Below are positions 1 to 7,869 of a stretch of 10,319 nt of DNA, one piece after another. Source of the DNA: Methanoregulaceae archaeon (GTDB lineage: Archaea > Halobacteriota > Methanomicrobia > Methanomicrobiales > Methanospirillaceae); contig DUGL01000149.1 in NCBI GenBank assembly GCA_013331415.1, positions 1 to 10,319 of the forward strand, in the 5' to 3' direction. The position numbers and the translations under genes are program-made. Below the pieces are notes generated by a model. That model was not told the DNA's origin. It ran no database searches and saw only the letters and a program-made list of their open reading frames with translations. The number at the start of each line of letters is the position of its first letter. Within the stretch, counting starts at the first letter, position 1.

Positions 1-1
1 C

Positions 2-790
2 GTCGTGCTGAGGGGCGAGGACTTCTCTGCAGGATCCCCGGCCCTCTTCAGCGGGACCCGCCTCTCCCCGCGGGAGGCTGGGGCGCTCGCTGCGATGGGC
101 AGGGGTACCGTTCCCGTATACCGGAAGCCGCGGGTCGGGGTGATCTCAACCGGCAATGAGCTGGTACCCGTCGGGGATATCCCTGAAGGGAGCCAGGTGC
201 GCGACATCAACAGTTGGATGTGTGGGGCCTTCCTCGAATCGCAGGGATGTATCCCGGACTTCTACGGTATCTGCCGGGATGACCGGGAGGCGCTCAGAGG
301 CATGCTCATCGCTGCGCTTCACCACTGTGACGCGGTCCTGATCTCGGGCGGGAGTTCCAAGGACGACCGGGATATGACCGCAGACCTCATCCGCGAATCA
401 GGGGAGGTGCTCCACCACGGTATCGCACTCTCGCCGGGAAAACCCACCATTATCGGGAGAGTCGCCAGGAAACCGGTTATCGGGCTCCCGGGCCACCCGG
501 CATCCGCGTACGTCGTCCTCCTCGTCATTGTCCAGCCCCTCCTCACGGTCATGACCGGGGAACGCGAACGCAGGCCGGCCACGATGCGGGCTCTCCTCGC
601 CGAGAACATCCCCTCCGCCCGGGGCAGGGATGAGTACGTCAGGGTACGGCTCGTGGGAACAACGGCACGGCCCGAGTTCGGGAAATCAGGCCTCATCAAC
701 ACGCTCGTCAGGAGTGACGGGCTCGTCCGTGTCCCATCCGGGACCGAGGGGTTTGAAGAGGGGGAGGAAGTGGAGGTGATCCTCTGGTGA
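2..790 (+). CDS. moeA: Molybdopterin molybdotransferase MoeA (5'-truncated by window edge)
   Basis: MoeA inserts molybdate (or tungstate) into adenylated molybdopterin in the cytoplasm, the last common step of Mo/W cofactor synthesis. The reading frame is already open at base 2, and the first residues match the RxGED motif that lies near residue 125-130 in the neighbouring paralog. About 125 N-terminal residues are therefore missing and the full protein should be near 390 aa, normal for the family. Visible motifs are the molybdopterin-binding TGNEL-type segment (around base 150), SGG-SS-KDDRD (344-373), the SPGKP segment and GLPGHP (near 480-500), then the C-terminal MoeA beta-barrel domain. 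The family consensus for the last two is SGGVSxGxxD and GLPGNP, so this copy has V to S, G to D and N to H changes. Its TGA stop overlaps the GTG start of the next moeA (GTGA), so the two are probably co-translated. Family assignment is secure; metal specificity cannot be read from the sequence. Confidence 0.93.
   Translation, partial: VVLRGEDFSAGSPALFSGTRLSPREAGALAAMGRGTVPVYRKPRVGVISTGNELVPVGDIPEGSQVRDINSWMCGAFLESQGCIPDFYGICRDDREALRGMLIAALHHCDAVLISGGSSKDDRDMTADLIRESGEVLHHGIALSPGKPTIIGRVARKPVIGLPGHPASAYVVLLVIVQPLLTVMTGERERRPATMRALLAENIPSARGRDEYVRVRLVGTTARPEFGKSGLINTLVRSDGLVRVPSGTEGFEEGEEVEVILW
772..782 (+). promoter_or_regulatory. Strong Shine-Dalgarno site for the second moeA
   Basis: GGAGGTGATCC, inside the end of the first moeA, is a full complement of the archaeal 16S rRNA 3' end. 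It lies 7 bases (counted from GGAGGTGA) before the GTG at 787. This fixes the GTG as the start and shows that the downstream gene can initiate by itself as well as by coupling through the GTGA overlap. Confidence 0.75.
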
Positions 791-2646
791 AACGATACCT
801 CTCAACCCGCTCACTCGATGAGGTGCTGGAGATCCTCAGGACGGCGTTTCACTCCGATGAGCGGGAAGAGTTCGTGCCATTGGAAGACGCGGTGGGCAGG
901 ATAACCGCCCGCCCCCTCTTCACGCAGTATTCCGTCCCTGAAGCACACCTTGCAGCCATGGATGGCTTCGCGGTGGTGAGTGCAGATACCCGCGGCGCGA
1001 GCGAGCAGCACCCGGTCACCCTCCCCCGCTCTGCGCGGGTGAACACCGGGAACGTAGTGCCGCCTGAGTACGATGCAGTGATCATGATCGAGGATGTGCA
1101 CCTCGACACCGGCAACCGCGCAACCATCCGGCGGGCTGCTGCTCCCTGGCAGCATGTCCGGCCTGCCGGGGAGGACATCGCGGAATCCGAGATGATCCTC
1201 CCCTCGCGCCACCGGATCCGGCCGCACGAGATTGGTGCGCTCGCGGCATACGCCATCACCGATGTCCCGGTCCTGACCGCAACGGTCGGGCTTATCCCCA
1301 CGGGGAGCGAACTGGTGCCGCCCGGGACCCGGCCTGCACCAGGCCAGGTCGTGGAGAGCAACACGGTCATGGCCGCAGCCTGGCTCCGCTCGCTCGGTGC
1401 ACGGTGCCACCGGTACCCCGTTACGCCTGACGACCCGGAGCGGATACGGGCCGTGATCAGGGACGCTGTCCTGGCAAACGATATCGTGGTGGTCTCGGCA
1501 GGTTCCTCTGCCGGGACACGGGATTATACCGCATCCGTCATCGCGGAACTCGGGGAAGTACTCGTCCACGGCGTTGCCATAAAGCCGGGAAAACCGGTCA
1601 TCATCGGCAGGATCAGCGGAAAACCGATCATCGGGATGCCGGGCTACCCGCTCTCGGCGCTCACAGTCATCCGCGAGATCCTGGTCCCGCTCCTCGGGCA
1701 GTACGGGCTCGCTGCACCCCGGCCTGATACGATCACGGCCACCCTTGCAACAAGCCTTGCCTCGGAAATCGGGACCGGAGAGTACGTGCTCCTCGCTGTG
1801 GGAGCGATCAGGGATCACTTCGTCGCGATCCCCCTCTCCCGGGGATCCGGGGTCCAGATGAGCGGCGTCCGGGCCCATGCATTCCTCCACATCCCTGCGG
1901 AGAGCGAGGGGTACGAAGCCGGAGCCGGTGTCCCGGTGACCCTGATGGTCCCGCGGGAGCAGGCCGGCCGGTCGCTCCTCATCTCCGGGAGCCATGACCC
2001 GGCGCTCGATCACCTTGCCGAGCTCACCTGCAGAGCCGGTGTCACGCTCCACTCGTCCCACACCGGGAGCATGGGGGGAATTCTCGCCCTCAGACGGGAG
2101 ACCTGCCATGCTGCGCCCATGCACCTGCTGCACCCGTCAGGGGAGTACAACATCCCGTTTCTTCGCCAGTACCTGCCTGGCGGGGAGATCACGCTCATCT
2201 GCATCGCCGCCCGTGAGCAGGGAATCGTCTCCCGCGAGGGGTTCTCCCTTCCGGACATCGCTTCCCATACGTTCGTCAACCGGCAGAAGGGATCGGGCAC
2301 CCGTATGCTCCTCGATTACGAACTCGGCAGGCTGGGCATTCCACCGGACACCATCCAGGGCTACGACCGTGAGCTCACCACCCACATTGCTGTCGCGCTC
2401 GCTGTGAAGCAGGGGGAAGCAGATGCCGGTATGTGTGTTTTCTCAGCCGCACGTGCCATGGACCTCCCCTTTGTCCCGGTCGGAACCGAGCGGTACGAGC
2501 TCGCCGTACGGACCCGGGACCTCGATGACCCACGAATCACTGCCCTCGTCCATGCGATCGATTCTGACCGGTTCAGGGAGATCCTGGCAGGACTGGGCGG
2601 CTACGATACGACCGAGACCGGCGTGCAGCGGAACACGCTGCAGTAA
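787..2646 (+). CDS. moeA: MoeA-type molybdopterin molybdotransferase fused to a PBP-like (LysR substrate-binding-like) domain
   Basis: This 619-aa protein has a complete MoeA (about residues 1-390) followed by a periplasmic-binding-protein-like domain (about 397-610, PBP_like/PF12727 type). MoeA motifs in order are AMDGFAV (57-63), NTGN (86-89), VRPAGED (124-130), TGSEL (172-176), SAGSSAGTRDYT (237-248), KPGKP and GMPGYP (283-288). The C-terminal part has the features of the related ModA/LysR-effector fold: an HTGSMGG segment, NRQKGSGTR, and an ADAGMCVFSAA stretch. In ModA-like proteins this fold binds molybdate or tungstate; here, with no signal peptide, it is more likely a cytosolic ligand sensor or metal-presenting domain (inference). 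The fusion architecture is known in archaea and some bacteria. The gene starts with GTG behind a perfect Shine-Dalgarno and overlaps the preceding moeA by 4 bp, so the two paralogs form an operon. Its last 74 bp are antisense to the next gene. Confidence 0.93.
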   Translation: MKRYLSTRSLDEVLEILRTAFHSDEREEFVPLEDAVGRITARPLFTQYSVPEAHLAAMDGFAVVSADTRGASEQHPVTLPRSARVNTGNVVPPEYDAVIMIEDVHLDTGNRATIRRAAAPWQHVRPAGEDIAESEMILPSRHRIRPHEIGALAAYAITDVPVLTATVGLIPTGSELVPPGTRPAPGQVVESNTVMAAAWLRSLGARCHRYPVTPDDPERIRAVIRDAVLANDIVVVSAGSSAGTRDYTASVIAELGEVLVHGVAIKPGKPVIIGRISGKPIIGMPGYPLSALTVIREILVPLLGQYGLAAPRPDTITATLATSLASEIGTGEYVLLAVGAIRDHFVAIPLSRGSGVQMSGVRAHAFLHIPAESEGYEAGAGVPVTLMVPREQAGRSLLISGSHDPALDHLAELTCRAGVTLHSSHTGSMGGILALRRETCHAAPMHLLHPSGEYNIPFLRQYLPGGEITLICIAAREQGIVSREGFSLPDIASHTFVNRQKGSGTRMLLDYELGRLGIPPDTIQGYDRELTTHIAVALAVKQGEADAGMCVFSAARAMDLPFVPVGTERYELAVRTRDLDDPRITALVHAIDSDRFREILAGLGGYDTTETGVQRNTLQ

Positions 2647-3100
2647 CCGCTTCCTCCACCGTGGTGCAGGGGACCACCCCGGGAAGCTCCCAGCTCCTGA
2701 ACCCGAAAACCTCCCTGCCTTCTTTCAGGGCGAGTGCAATCTCGGAGAGTGTCCCGTACGAACCGCCGATCGCGATCACGGCGTCAGCTGACTGGACGAG
2801 GACCGCGTTCCTGGCATGACCAAGGCAGGTCCGGATCACGATCGAGAGGTGCGGGTTTTCCCCCCCGGTCATGGGAAGAATCCCGACCGTTGTGCCGGAC
2901 TCCTCCCGCGCACCCTTACAGGCAGCCTCCATCACCCCGGCAAGGCCGCCACAGATGAGGATCGCGTCTTCCCGGGCGATCGCGCGGCCGGCACGGCTGG
3001 CTGCCGCAGCTTCATCCGGGGTGCAGGTACCCGCCCCGATGACCGCGACCTGGATTCGCGACCTGTCCCGGTCATCCCTGTCCCCTGGCGCCGGGCTCAC
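2573..3100 (-). CDS. TIGR00725 / LOG-like nucleotide-binding protein
   Basis: This 175-aa cytosolic Rossmann-fold protein is of the TIGR00725 group, related to the lysine-decarboxylase-like/LOG family of nucleotide phosphoribohydrolases. Evidence is the opening beta strand IQVAVIGAG (residues 16-24), CGGLAGVM (50-57), and IGGSYGTLSE (111-120), which corresponds to the family PGGxGTxxE motif. The precise substrate is unknown. The start is GTG at 3100; its GTGA overlaps the TGA of the aldehyde dehydrogenase, and no other start codon is in frame nearby. A GGGAGGTGA Shine-Dalgarno-like string overlaps the start itself, so initiation probably depends on coupling with the upstream gene. The last 25 codons run antisense into the second moeA and give an Arg/Ser/Pro-rich tail (from about residue 157) that does not look like part of the fold. 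The ancestral stop may have been lost. Confidence 0.85.
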   Translation of the reverse strand: MSPAPGDRDDRDRSRIQVAVIGAGTCTPDEAAAASRAGRAIAREDAILICGGLAGVMEAACKGAREESGTTVGILPMTGGENPHLSIVIRTCLGHARNAVLVQSADAVIAIGGSYGTLSEIALALKEGREVFGFRSWELPGVVPCTTVEEAVTAACSAARRSRSYRSRPVLPGSP

Positions 3101-4530
3101 CTCCCGTCACCGCGCGGATTGAAGACAAGGAGCCGCTCTTCGGTCATCTCCCGGATGGCATACCGGGGTCCTTCCTTCCCGGTCCCGGAGGCTTTTACCC
3201 CGCCGTACGGCATCTGGTCTACCCGGAACGTCGGGATATCGTTGACGATCACCCCGCCGACCTCGGCCTCCCCGAATGCACGGAGGATGAAGGGGAGGTG
3301 GCTGGTGAAGATCCCGAGCTGCATCCCGAACTCGCTCTCGTTCGCGAGCGCGAGCGCATCCCCGAACTCACGGTACCGGCTCACCGTAATGACCGGTGCG
3401 AACGCCTCCTCGCAGTTGACCCGCATACCGGGAGTCGTGTCCGTGAGTACGGCCGGGGTGACGAGGCTTTCCGTGCGCTCACCACCGCAGTGGAGCGTTG
3501 CTCCCTTCCGCACTGCTTCCTGCACCAGCAGTTCGGCACGGATCGCTGCCTCCCGGGATATCATTGGTCCGACATCGGTATCCTCAAGGCGGGGGTCCCC
3601 GGTACGGAGCGCGGCAACCCGCTCCAGGATCAGGGCCAGGGCCCGGTCATAGATTGCTTCGTTGAGAAAGACCCGCTGGACCGCGATGCAGACCTGGCCG
3701 GCATTGCTAAAGCCACCGGTAACGATACGGGAGGCAGCATACGGGAGCGGTGCATCCTCATGGACGATGACCGCGGCATTACCCCCAAGCTCGAGCGCCA
3801 CCCTTTTTTTGCCGGCAATCTCCCGGAGGTGCCAGCCGACCGCCGGGCTCCCGGTAAAGCTGAGCATCGCGATGCGGGGATCCCTGACCAGCAGCTCTGC
3901 ACTGCTGCCCTGGCAGGGGACGATGCTCAATGCTTCGGGCGGGAGACCGGCCTCGAGTGCACATTCCCCCAGGAGGAGTGCCGAGATCGGGGTAGCTGAC
4001 GCCGGCTTCAGGATGATTGGATTTCCGGCTGCTATCGCCGGGCCGATCTTATGGCAGGCAAGGTTCAGCGGGTAGTTGAACGGGATTATCCCGAGGACCG
4101 GCCCGATAGGGAACCGCCGGGTTATCCCGAACCTCCCGTCCGCATCCCGTGTCCAGTCGAGCGGGATGAGTTCGCCCCCGATCCGCCGGGCCTCTTCTGC
4201 GGCAATACGGAGCGTTGCACAGGCCCGGGCCACCTCGAGCCGGGCATTCATCCGGGTCTTTCCCCCTTCGAGCACCAGGATCTCGACAAACTCCGTCTGC
4301 CGTTTCGCAATCGTATCAGCAAGGGAGGCAACGATCTCGCTTCGCCCGGCAGAAGAGAGCAGCCGGGTGGTCTCAAACGCCTTCTCCGCGGTGGCTGCAG
4401 CGTCACGGAGATCATTTTCTTTCGCATGGTGCGCCAGCGCGAACGGCTCTCCGGTATAGGGGAACCGGACCTCCTGCGGCGTGGCAGAGGTCCGCAATTC
4501 ACCCCCGATGTAGAACGGGTATTCCCTCAT
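3097..4530 (-). CDS. NAD(P)-dependent aldehyde dehydrogenase (lactaldehyde/GAPN-like)
   Basis: This 477-aa aldehyde dehydrogenase superfamily enzyme oxidises an aldehyde to the carboxylic acid with NAD(P)+. All catalytic elements are visible: PFNYPLN with the oxyanion Asn152, KPA with cofactor-binding Lys175, FTGS (225-228), LELGG with general base Glu247, GQVC with nucleophile Cys281, and EEAFAPV with Glu375 and Phe377. Length is typical. The segment PFNYPLNLACHKIGPAIAAGN resembles methanogen lactaldehyde dehydrogenase (CofA, MJ1411), which supplies lactate for coenzyme F420 synthesis, but GAPN-like and other small-aldehyde dehydrogenases look similar, so I give no symbol. The ATG at 4530 (MREYPF) is chosen because a GGTGGAG ribosome-binding site lies 7-13 bases upstream and the ALDH fold begins there. 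The frame stays open far upstream, but that part is antisense to ileS. It is the first gene of a two-gene operon with the TIGR00725 protein. Confidence 0.92.
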   Translation of the reverse strand: MREYPFYIGGELRTSATPQEVRFPYTGEPFALAHHAKENDLRDAAATAEKAFETTRLLSSAGRSEIVASLADTIAKRQTEFVEILVLEGGKTRMNARLEVARACATLRIAAEEARRIGGELIPLDWTRDADGRFGITRRFPIGPVLGIIPFNYPLNLACHKIGPAIAAGNPIILKPASATPISALLLGECALEAGLPPEALSIVPCQGSSAELLVRDPRIAMLSFTGSPAVGWHLREIAGKKRVALELGGNAAVIVHEDAPLPYAASRIVTGGFSNAGQVCIAVQRVFLNEAIYDRALALILERVAALRTGDPRLEDTDVGPMISREAAIRAELLVQEAVRKGATLHCGGERTESLVTPAVLTDTTPGMRVNCEEAFAPVITVSRYREFGDALALANESEFGMQLGIFTSHLPFILRAFGEAEVGGVIVNDIPTFRVDQMPYGGVKASGTGKEGPRYAIREMTEERLLVFNPRGDGR

Positions 4531-4665
4531 TTTCTGCTCCACCCTGTGTCCAGAAGGGCTGTGTCCGTCAAAGAAAATACTTTGTGGTCGCGCGGCCAAT
4601 ACCTCTGCCACTACGCGCACCCTGGGAGAGTCGCAGGTACCCGTACAACAGATCGGAGGATCCCG
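4531..4665. promoter_or_regulatory. Divergent promoter region between aldehyde dehydrogenase and ileS
   Basis: This is a 135-bp gap between two head-to-head genes. It holds one AT island at 4569-4584 (around AAGAAAATAC) in otherwise GC-rich DNA. Read on the plus strand it could be the ileS TATA box, with transcription starting near 4603 and a leader of about 60 nt. Read on the minus strand (AAAGTATTTTC) it sits about 45 bp before the aldehyde dehydrogenase ATG and would give a leader near 20 nt. Both uses are inferred from the usual archaeal TATA-to-start distance of about 25 bp. I see no T-box or other riboswitch in the ileS leader. Confidence 0.4.
4654..4660 (+). promoter_or_regulatory. Shine-Dalgarno site fixing the ileS GTG start
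   Basis: CGGAGGA ends 5 bases before the GTG at 4666. It supports this start over the much longer open frame upstream, which overlaps the aldehyde dehydrogenase antisense. Confidence 0.7.
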
Positions 4666-7600
4666 GTGAAAGAAGTCACCAGCAGTTACCACGCACAGGA
4701 GATCGAGGAGTCTGCCCGCTTGTTCTGGCAGGAGAACGCGATCGTTGCAAAGACACAGGAACTCCATGCCCGGGACCCGGACTTCTTCTTCGTTGACGGG
4801 CCTCCCTACACCACCGGGTCCATCCACCTCGGGACCGCGTGGAACAAGATACTGAAAGACAGCGTGCTCCGCTACACCCGCATGACCGGGAGGAACGTGA
4901 TCGCGAGGGCCGGGTACGATATGCACGGGCTCCCGATCGAGGTCCGGGTGGAGCAGAAGCTCGGGTTTGCCTCGAAAAAGGACATCGAGCGGTACGGGAT
5001 CGGCCCCTTCATCGAGCAGTGCCGGACCTTTGCCGCGGCGAACCTCGCGATGATGAACCGCCAGTTTGCCGCACTCGGGGTCTGGCTCGATTTCGAAGAC
5101 CCGTACCAGACCATGGACCCGGAGTATATCGAAGCGGCATGGTGGACGCTCCGGAAAGCCGACGAGGCCGGGATGCTCGAGCGCGGGTACCGCGTGGTGA
5201 ACTGGTGCCCGCGGTGTGCAACGGCAATCGCCGACTCCGAGGTCGATTACGCGGATGCGACAGACCCGTCCATCTACGTCAAGTTCCCGGTCATCGGGCG
5301 GGAGAACGAATACCTGGTCATCTGGACAACCACCCCGTGGACCCTCCCGGCCAATGTCGCAGTTGCCGTGCACCCTGGGATCACCTATGCCCGTGTTGAG
5401 GCGGTCCGTGACGGCGAGCGGGAGATCCTCTGGATAGCCGAGGAGCTGGTCGAGCCTGTGCTCAGGAAAGGCCGGTACCAGGACTACACGATCCTCGGGA
5501 AGGCCGGGGGGGAGGAGCTCACCTCCCTGTCGTACAGCTCCCCGCTCGAGGATAATGTAACCCTCCAGCGGGAGATAGCCCACCGGGTGGTGACCGCTGA
5601 CTTCGTGACCCGCGAGAATACCGGGATGGTCCATATCGCCCCGGGTCACGGGTGGGACGATTACCTGCTCGGCTGCCAGGAGAACCTCCCGATCATCTGC
5701 CCCGTGGATACGACCGGGCACTTCACCGAGGGGACCGGGACGCTCTGCGGTATGTTTGTCAAGGATGCCGATGCGGTCGTGCTCACCGATCTCGGCAGCC
5801 ACCTCCTCGCAGAGGAGCAGGTGACCCACCGGTACGGTCACTGCTGGCGGTGCAAAACCCCGATCATCTTCCGTGCCACCTCCCAGTGGTTCCTGAAAGC
5901 ATCAGGGATGCGGGACCGGATGCTCGACCTGATCCGGACCGTGACCTGGTACCCCGAGTGGGCAGGGAGCGCACGGTTCCATGACTGGATCAAGGAGGCG
6001 CGTGACTGGTGCATCTCGCGGCAGCGGTACTGGGGAATACCCATCCCCATCTGGGAATGCCGGTCATGCGGATCGCACCGTGTCTTTGGCACGATCCATG
6101 AGCTTGAGGAGGCGGGCGGGAGCCCGCTCCCCGATCCCCACCGGCCCTGGGTCGATGCCATCACCATTCCCTGCGGGTGCGGGGGGACCATGCACCGGGT
6201 CGAGGATATCTTCGATGTCTGGTTCGATTCTGCGGTGGCATCGTGGGCAACGCTCCGGTTCCCCCGCGAGCAGGAGGCATTCAACCGCCTCTGGCCTGCT
6301 GATTTCATCGCGGAGGGGCAGGACCAGACCCGCGGCTGGTTCTATTCGCAGCTCGGGGCAAGCACGATAGCGTTCGGCTGTTCTCCGTATAAAAGCGTCC
6401 TGATGCATGGATTTGCCCTTGATGCAGAGGGGCGCAAGATGAGCAAGAGCCTGGGAAACGTGGTGACGCCCGAAGAGGTCATCTCGACACAGGGGGTCGA
6501 TGTGCTCCGCCTCTACGTCCTCTCGCAGAGCGCTCCCTGGGACGATCTCCGGTTCAACTGGGACGGAGTGAAGACCATCAACCGGGCAGTAAACATCTTC
6601 TGGAACGTGTACCGCTTCCCCCTCCCGTACATGATCCTTGACGGGTTTTCCCCGAAGACCACCCCTGACGGCTGCTGGGACGGGGACGCCATCTCATCGG
6701 TCCTGCCGCAGATGGCCCCGGAAGACCGGTGGATCATCTCGCGTGCGAGCTCCTGTGCTGCCGGTGTGGATGCTGCCCTGCGCGGGTGTCAGCTCCACCG
6801 CGCCACCCGATCCCTGGTCCAGTTCGTGCTCGAAGACCTCTCCCGCTGGTATATCCAGCTGGTCCGGCCCCGGATGTGGCTCGAGGGAGAGTCGCGGGAG
6901 AAAGCCGACGCCTATGAGACGATATCCTGGGTGCTCCGGCGGCTCTGCACCCTCCTCGCCCCGTTCGTCCCACACATCACCGAGATGATGTACCGGAACA
7001 TCAGGATGGAAAACGACCCTGAGAGTGTCCACATGCTCGCCTGGTGGCCGGGCGATCCTTCCCTTGTCGACAGCGCGCTCGAACAGGCGATGGATACCGT
7101 ACGCTCGTTTGACGAGGCCACGGCAAATGCCCGGCAGGCAGGGAAGCGGAAACTCCGCTGGCCGGTCGCGGAATGCGTTGTTGTTACCGAAAGCGACGAG
7201 GTTGCTGCTGCGATCGAGGAGCTCGCTGCTATCTGCAGGGACCGGGCGAATGCCCGGGTCGTCCGGGTCGTCCGCGGGAGATTCGACCGGGCCGGCTGGC
7301 GGGCTGAACCGGTGATGAAAGCACTGGGCCCGGCATTTGGCAGGAATGCGCCGCTCGTAAGAGACCTGATCCTGGCAGCTGATGCGGCCGCCCTCAAGGC
7401 TGCGCTCGAGCGCGGTGAGGAGGTTCTCCTCGAACGGGAGGATCTGCGCTTCCCGATCGGCCCCGGCCATGTCAGCTTTGCCGAAGAACTCCCTCCCCAC
7501 ATCTTCCCGGCCCCCATGTCCGGCGGGACCGTGTACGTCGACGTAGCACTCACCCCTGATCTGGAAGCGGAAGGCTATGCACGCGAGGTTATCCGGAGGA

Positions 7601-7869
7601 TCCAGGAGATGCGCCGGCAGCACGCGCTCAACGTCGAGGACTTCATCACCGCCGGCGTGGTTATCGCCGATGAACGGGTTGCATCGCTCTTCTCCGGCCC
7701 CCGGAAGGATGCTGTCAGCGGGGAAGTGCGGGCCAGGGAACTGACGATTGTGACCGGAAGCTCCCCTGGCATCGCCGATACCTTTGCCTGCACCAAAGAA
7801 TGGGACGTAGAGGGGATTACAATCGTGATAGGTATCTCAAAGGTCCCGGATCAGCCCGTCGAGGAATAA
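4666..7869 (+). CDS. ileS: Isoleucyl-tRNA synthetase (archaeal/eukaryal type)
   Basis: This 1067-aa class I synthetase charges tRNA-Ile with isoleucine and edits mischarged valine. The HIGH signature appears as HLGT (residues 54-57, within GSIHLGTAWNK) and KMSKS is at 591-595. The CP1 editing domain shows WTTTPWTLP (220-228) and HIAPGHGWDDY (323-333), with the Thr-rich and Asp elements needed for hydrolysis. Metal-binding cysteines occur as CPRC (181-184), CWRC (393-396), CRSC (465-468) and CGC (503-505). The anticodon-binding helical domain runs from about 685 to 850, and the C-terminal extension with YVDVALTPDLEAEGYAREVIRRIQ matches the DUF5915-type tail of type 2 IleRS, the form associated with archaea, eukaryotes and mupirocin-resistant bacteria. 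GTG start with a good ribosome-binding site. It is divergent from the aldehyde dehydrogenase and convergent with thg1, whose end it overlaps by 33 bp. The gene looks intact. Confidence 0.97.
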   Translation: MKEVTSSYHAQEIEESARLFWQENAIVAKTQELHARDPDFFFVDGPPYTTGSIHLGTAWNKILKDSVLRYTRMTGRNVIARAGYDMHGLPIEVRVEQKLGFASKKDIERYGIGPFIEQCRTFAAANLAMMNRQFAALGVWLDFEDPYQTMDPEYIEAAWWTLRKADEAGMLERGYRVVNWCPRCATAIADSEVDYADATDPSIYVKFPVIGRENEYLVIWTTTPWTLPANVAVAVHPGITYARVEAVRDGEREILWIAEELVEPVLRKGRYQDYTILGKAGGEELTSLSYSSPLEDNVTLQREIAHRVVTADFVTRENTGMVHIAPGHGWDDYLLGCQENLPIICPVDTTGHFTEGTGTLCGMFVKDADAVVLTDLGSHLLAEEQVTHRYGHCWRCKTPIIFRATSQWFLKASGMRDRMLDLIRTVTWYPEWAGSARFHDWIKEARDWCISRQRYWGIPIPIWECRSCGSHRVFGTIHELEEAGGSPLPDPHRPWVDAITIPCGCGGTMHRVEDIFDVWFDSAVASWATLRFPREQEAFNRLWPADFIAEGQDQTRGWFYSQLGASTIAFGCSPYKSVLMHGFALDAEGRKMSKSLGNVVTPEEVISTQGVDVLRLYVLSQSAPWDDLRFNWDGVKTINRAVNIFWNVYRFPLPYMILDGFSPKTTPDGCWDGDAISSVLPQMAPEDRWIISRASSCAAGVDAALRGCQLHRATRSLVQFVLEDLSRWYIQLVRPRMWLEGESREKADAYETISWVLRRLCTLLAPFVPHITEMMYRNIRMENDPESVHMLAWWPGDPSLVDSALEQAMDTVRSFDEATANARQAGKRKLRWPVAECVVVTESDEVAAAIEELAAICRDRANARVVRVVRGRFDRAGWRAEPVMKALGPAFGRNAPLVRDLILAADAAALKAALERGEEVLLEREDLRFPIGPGHVSFAEELPPHIFPAPMSGGTVYVDVALTPDLEAEGYAREVIRRIQEMRRQHALNVEDFITAGVVIADERVASLFSGPRKDAVSGEVRARELTIVTGSSPGIADTFACTKEWDVEGITIVIGISKVPDQPVEE

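Noticed and set aside
811..2133. 440-residue minus-strand open frame inside the second moeA
   Set aside because: Composition is that of a shadow frame in GC-rich DNA (many Arg, Asp, Gly, Pro), with no recognisable domain and a perfectly good MoeA on the other strand.
4051..4665. Open frame extending IleRS by 205 residues upstream
   Set aside because: It lies antisense to the aldehyde dehydrogenase. The GTG at 4666 has a proper ribosome-binding site and gives the normal IleRS N-terminus.
4531..5841. Open frame extending the aldehyde dehydrogenase by about 437 residues upstream on the minus strand
   Set aside because: It is antisense to ileS, has no family resemblance, and a ribosome-bound start with a normal ALDH N-terminus exists at 4530.
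7256..7273. Two 9-bp direct repeats (CGGGTCGTC) inside ileS
   Set aside because: They encode a simple RVVRVV beta-strand pattern in frame and need no further explanation.
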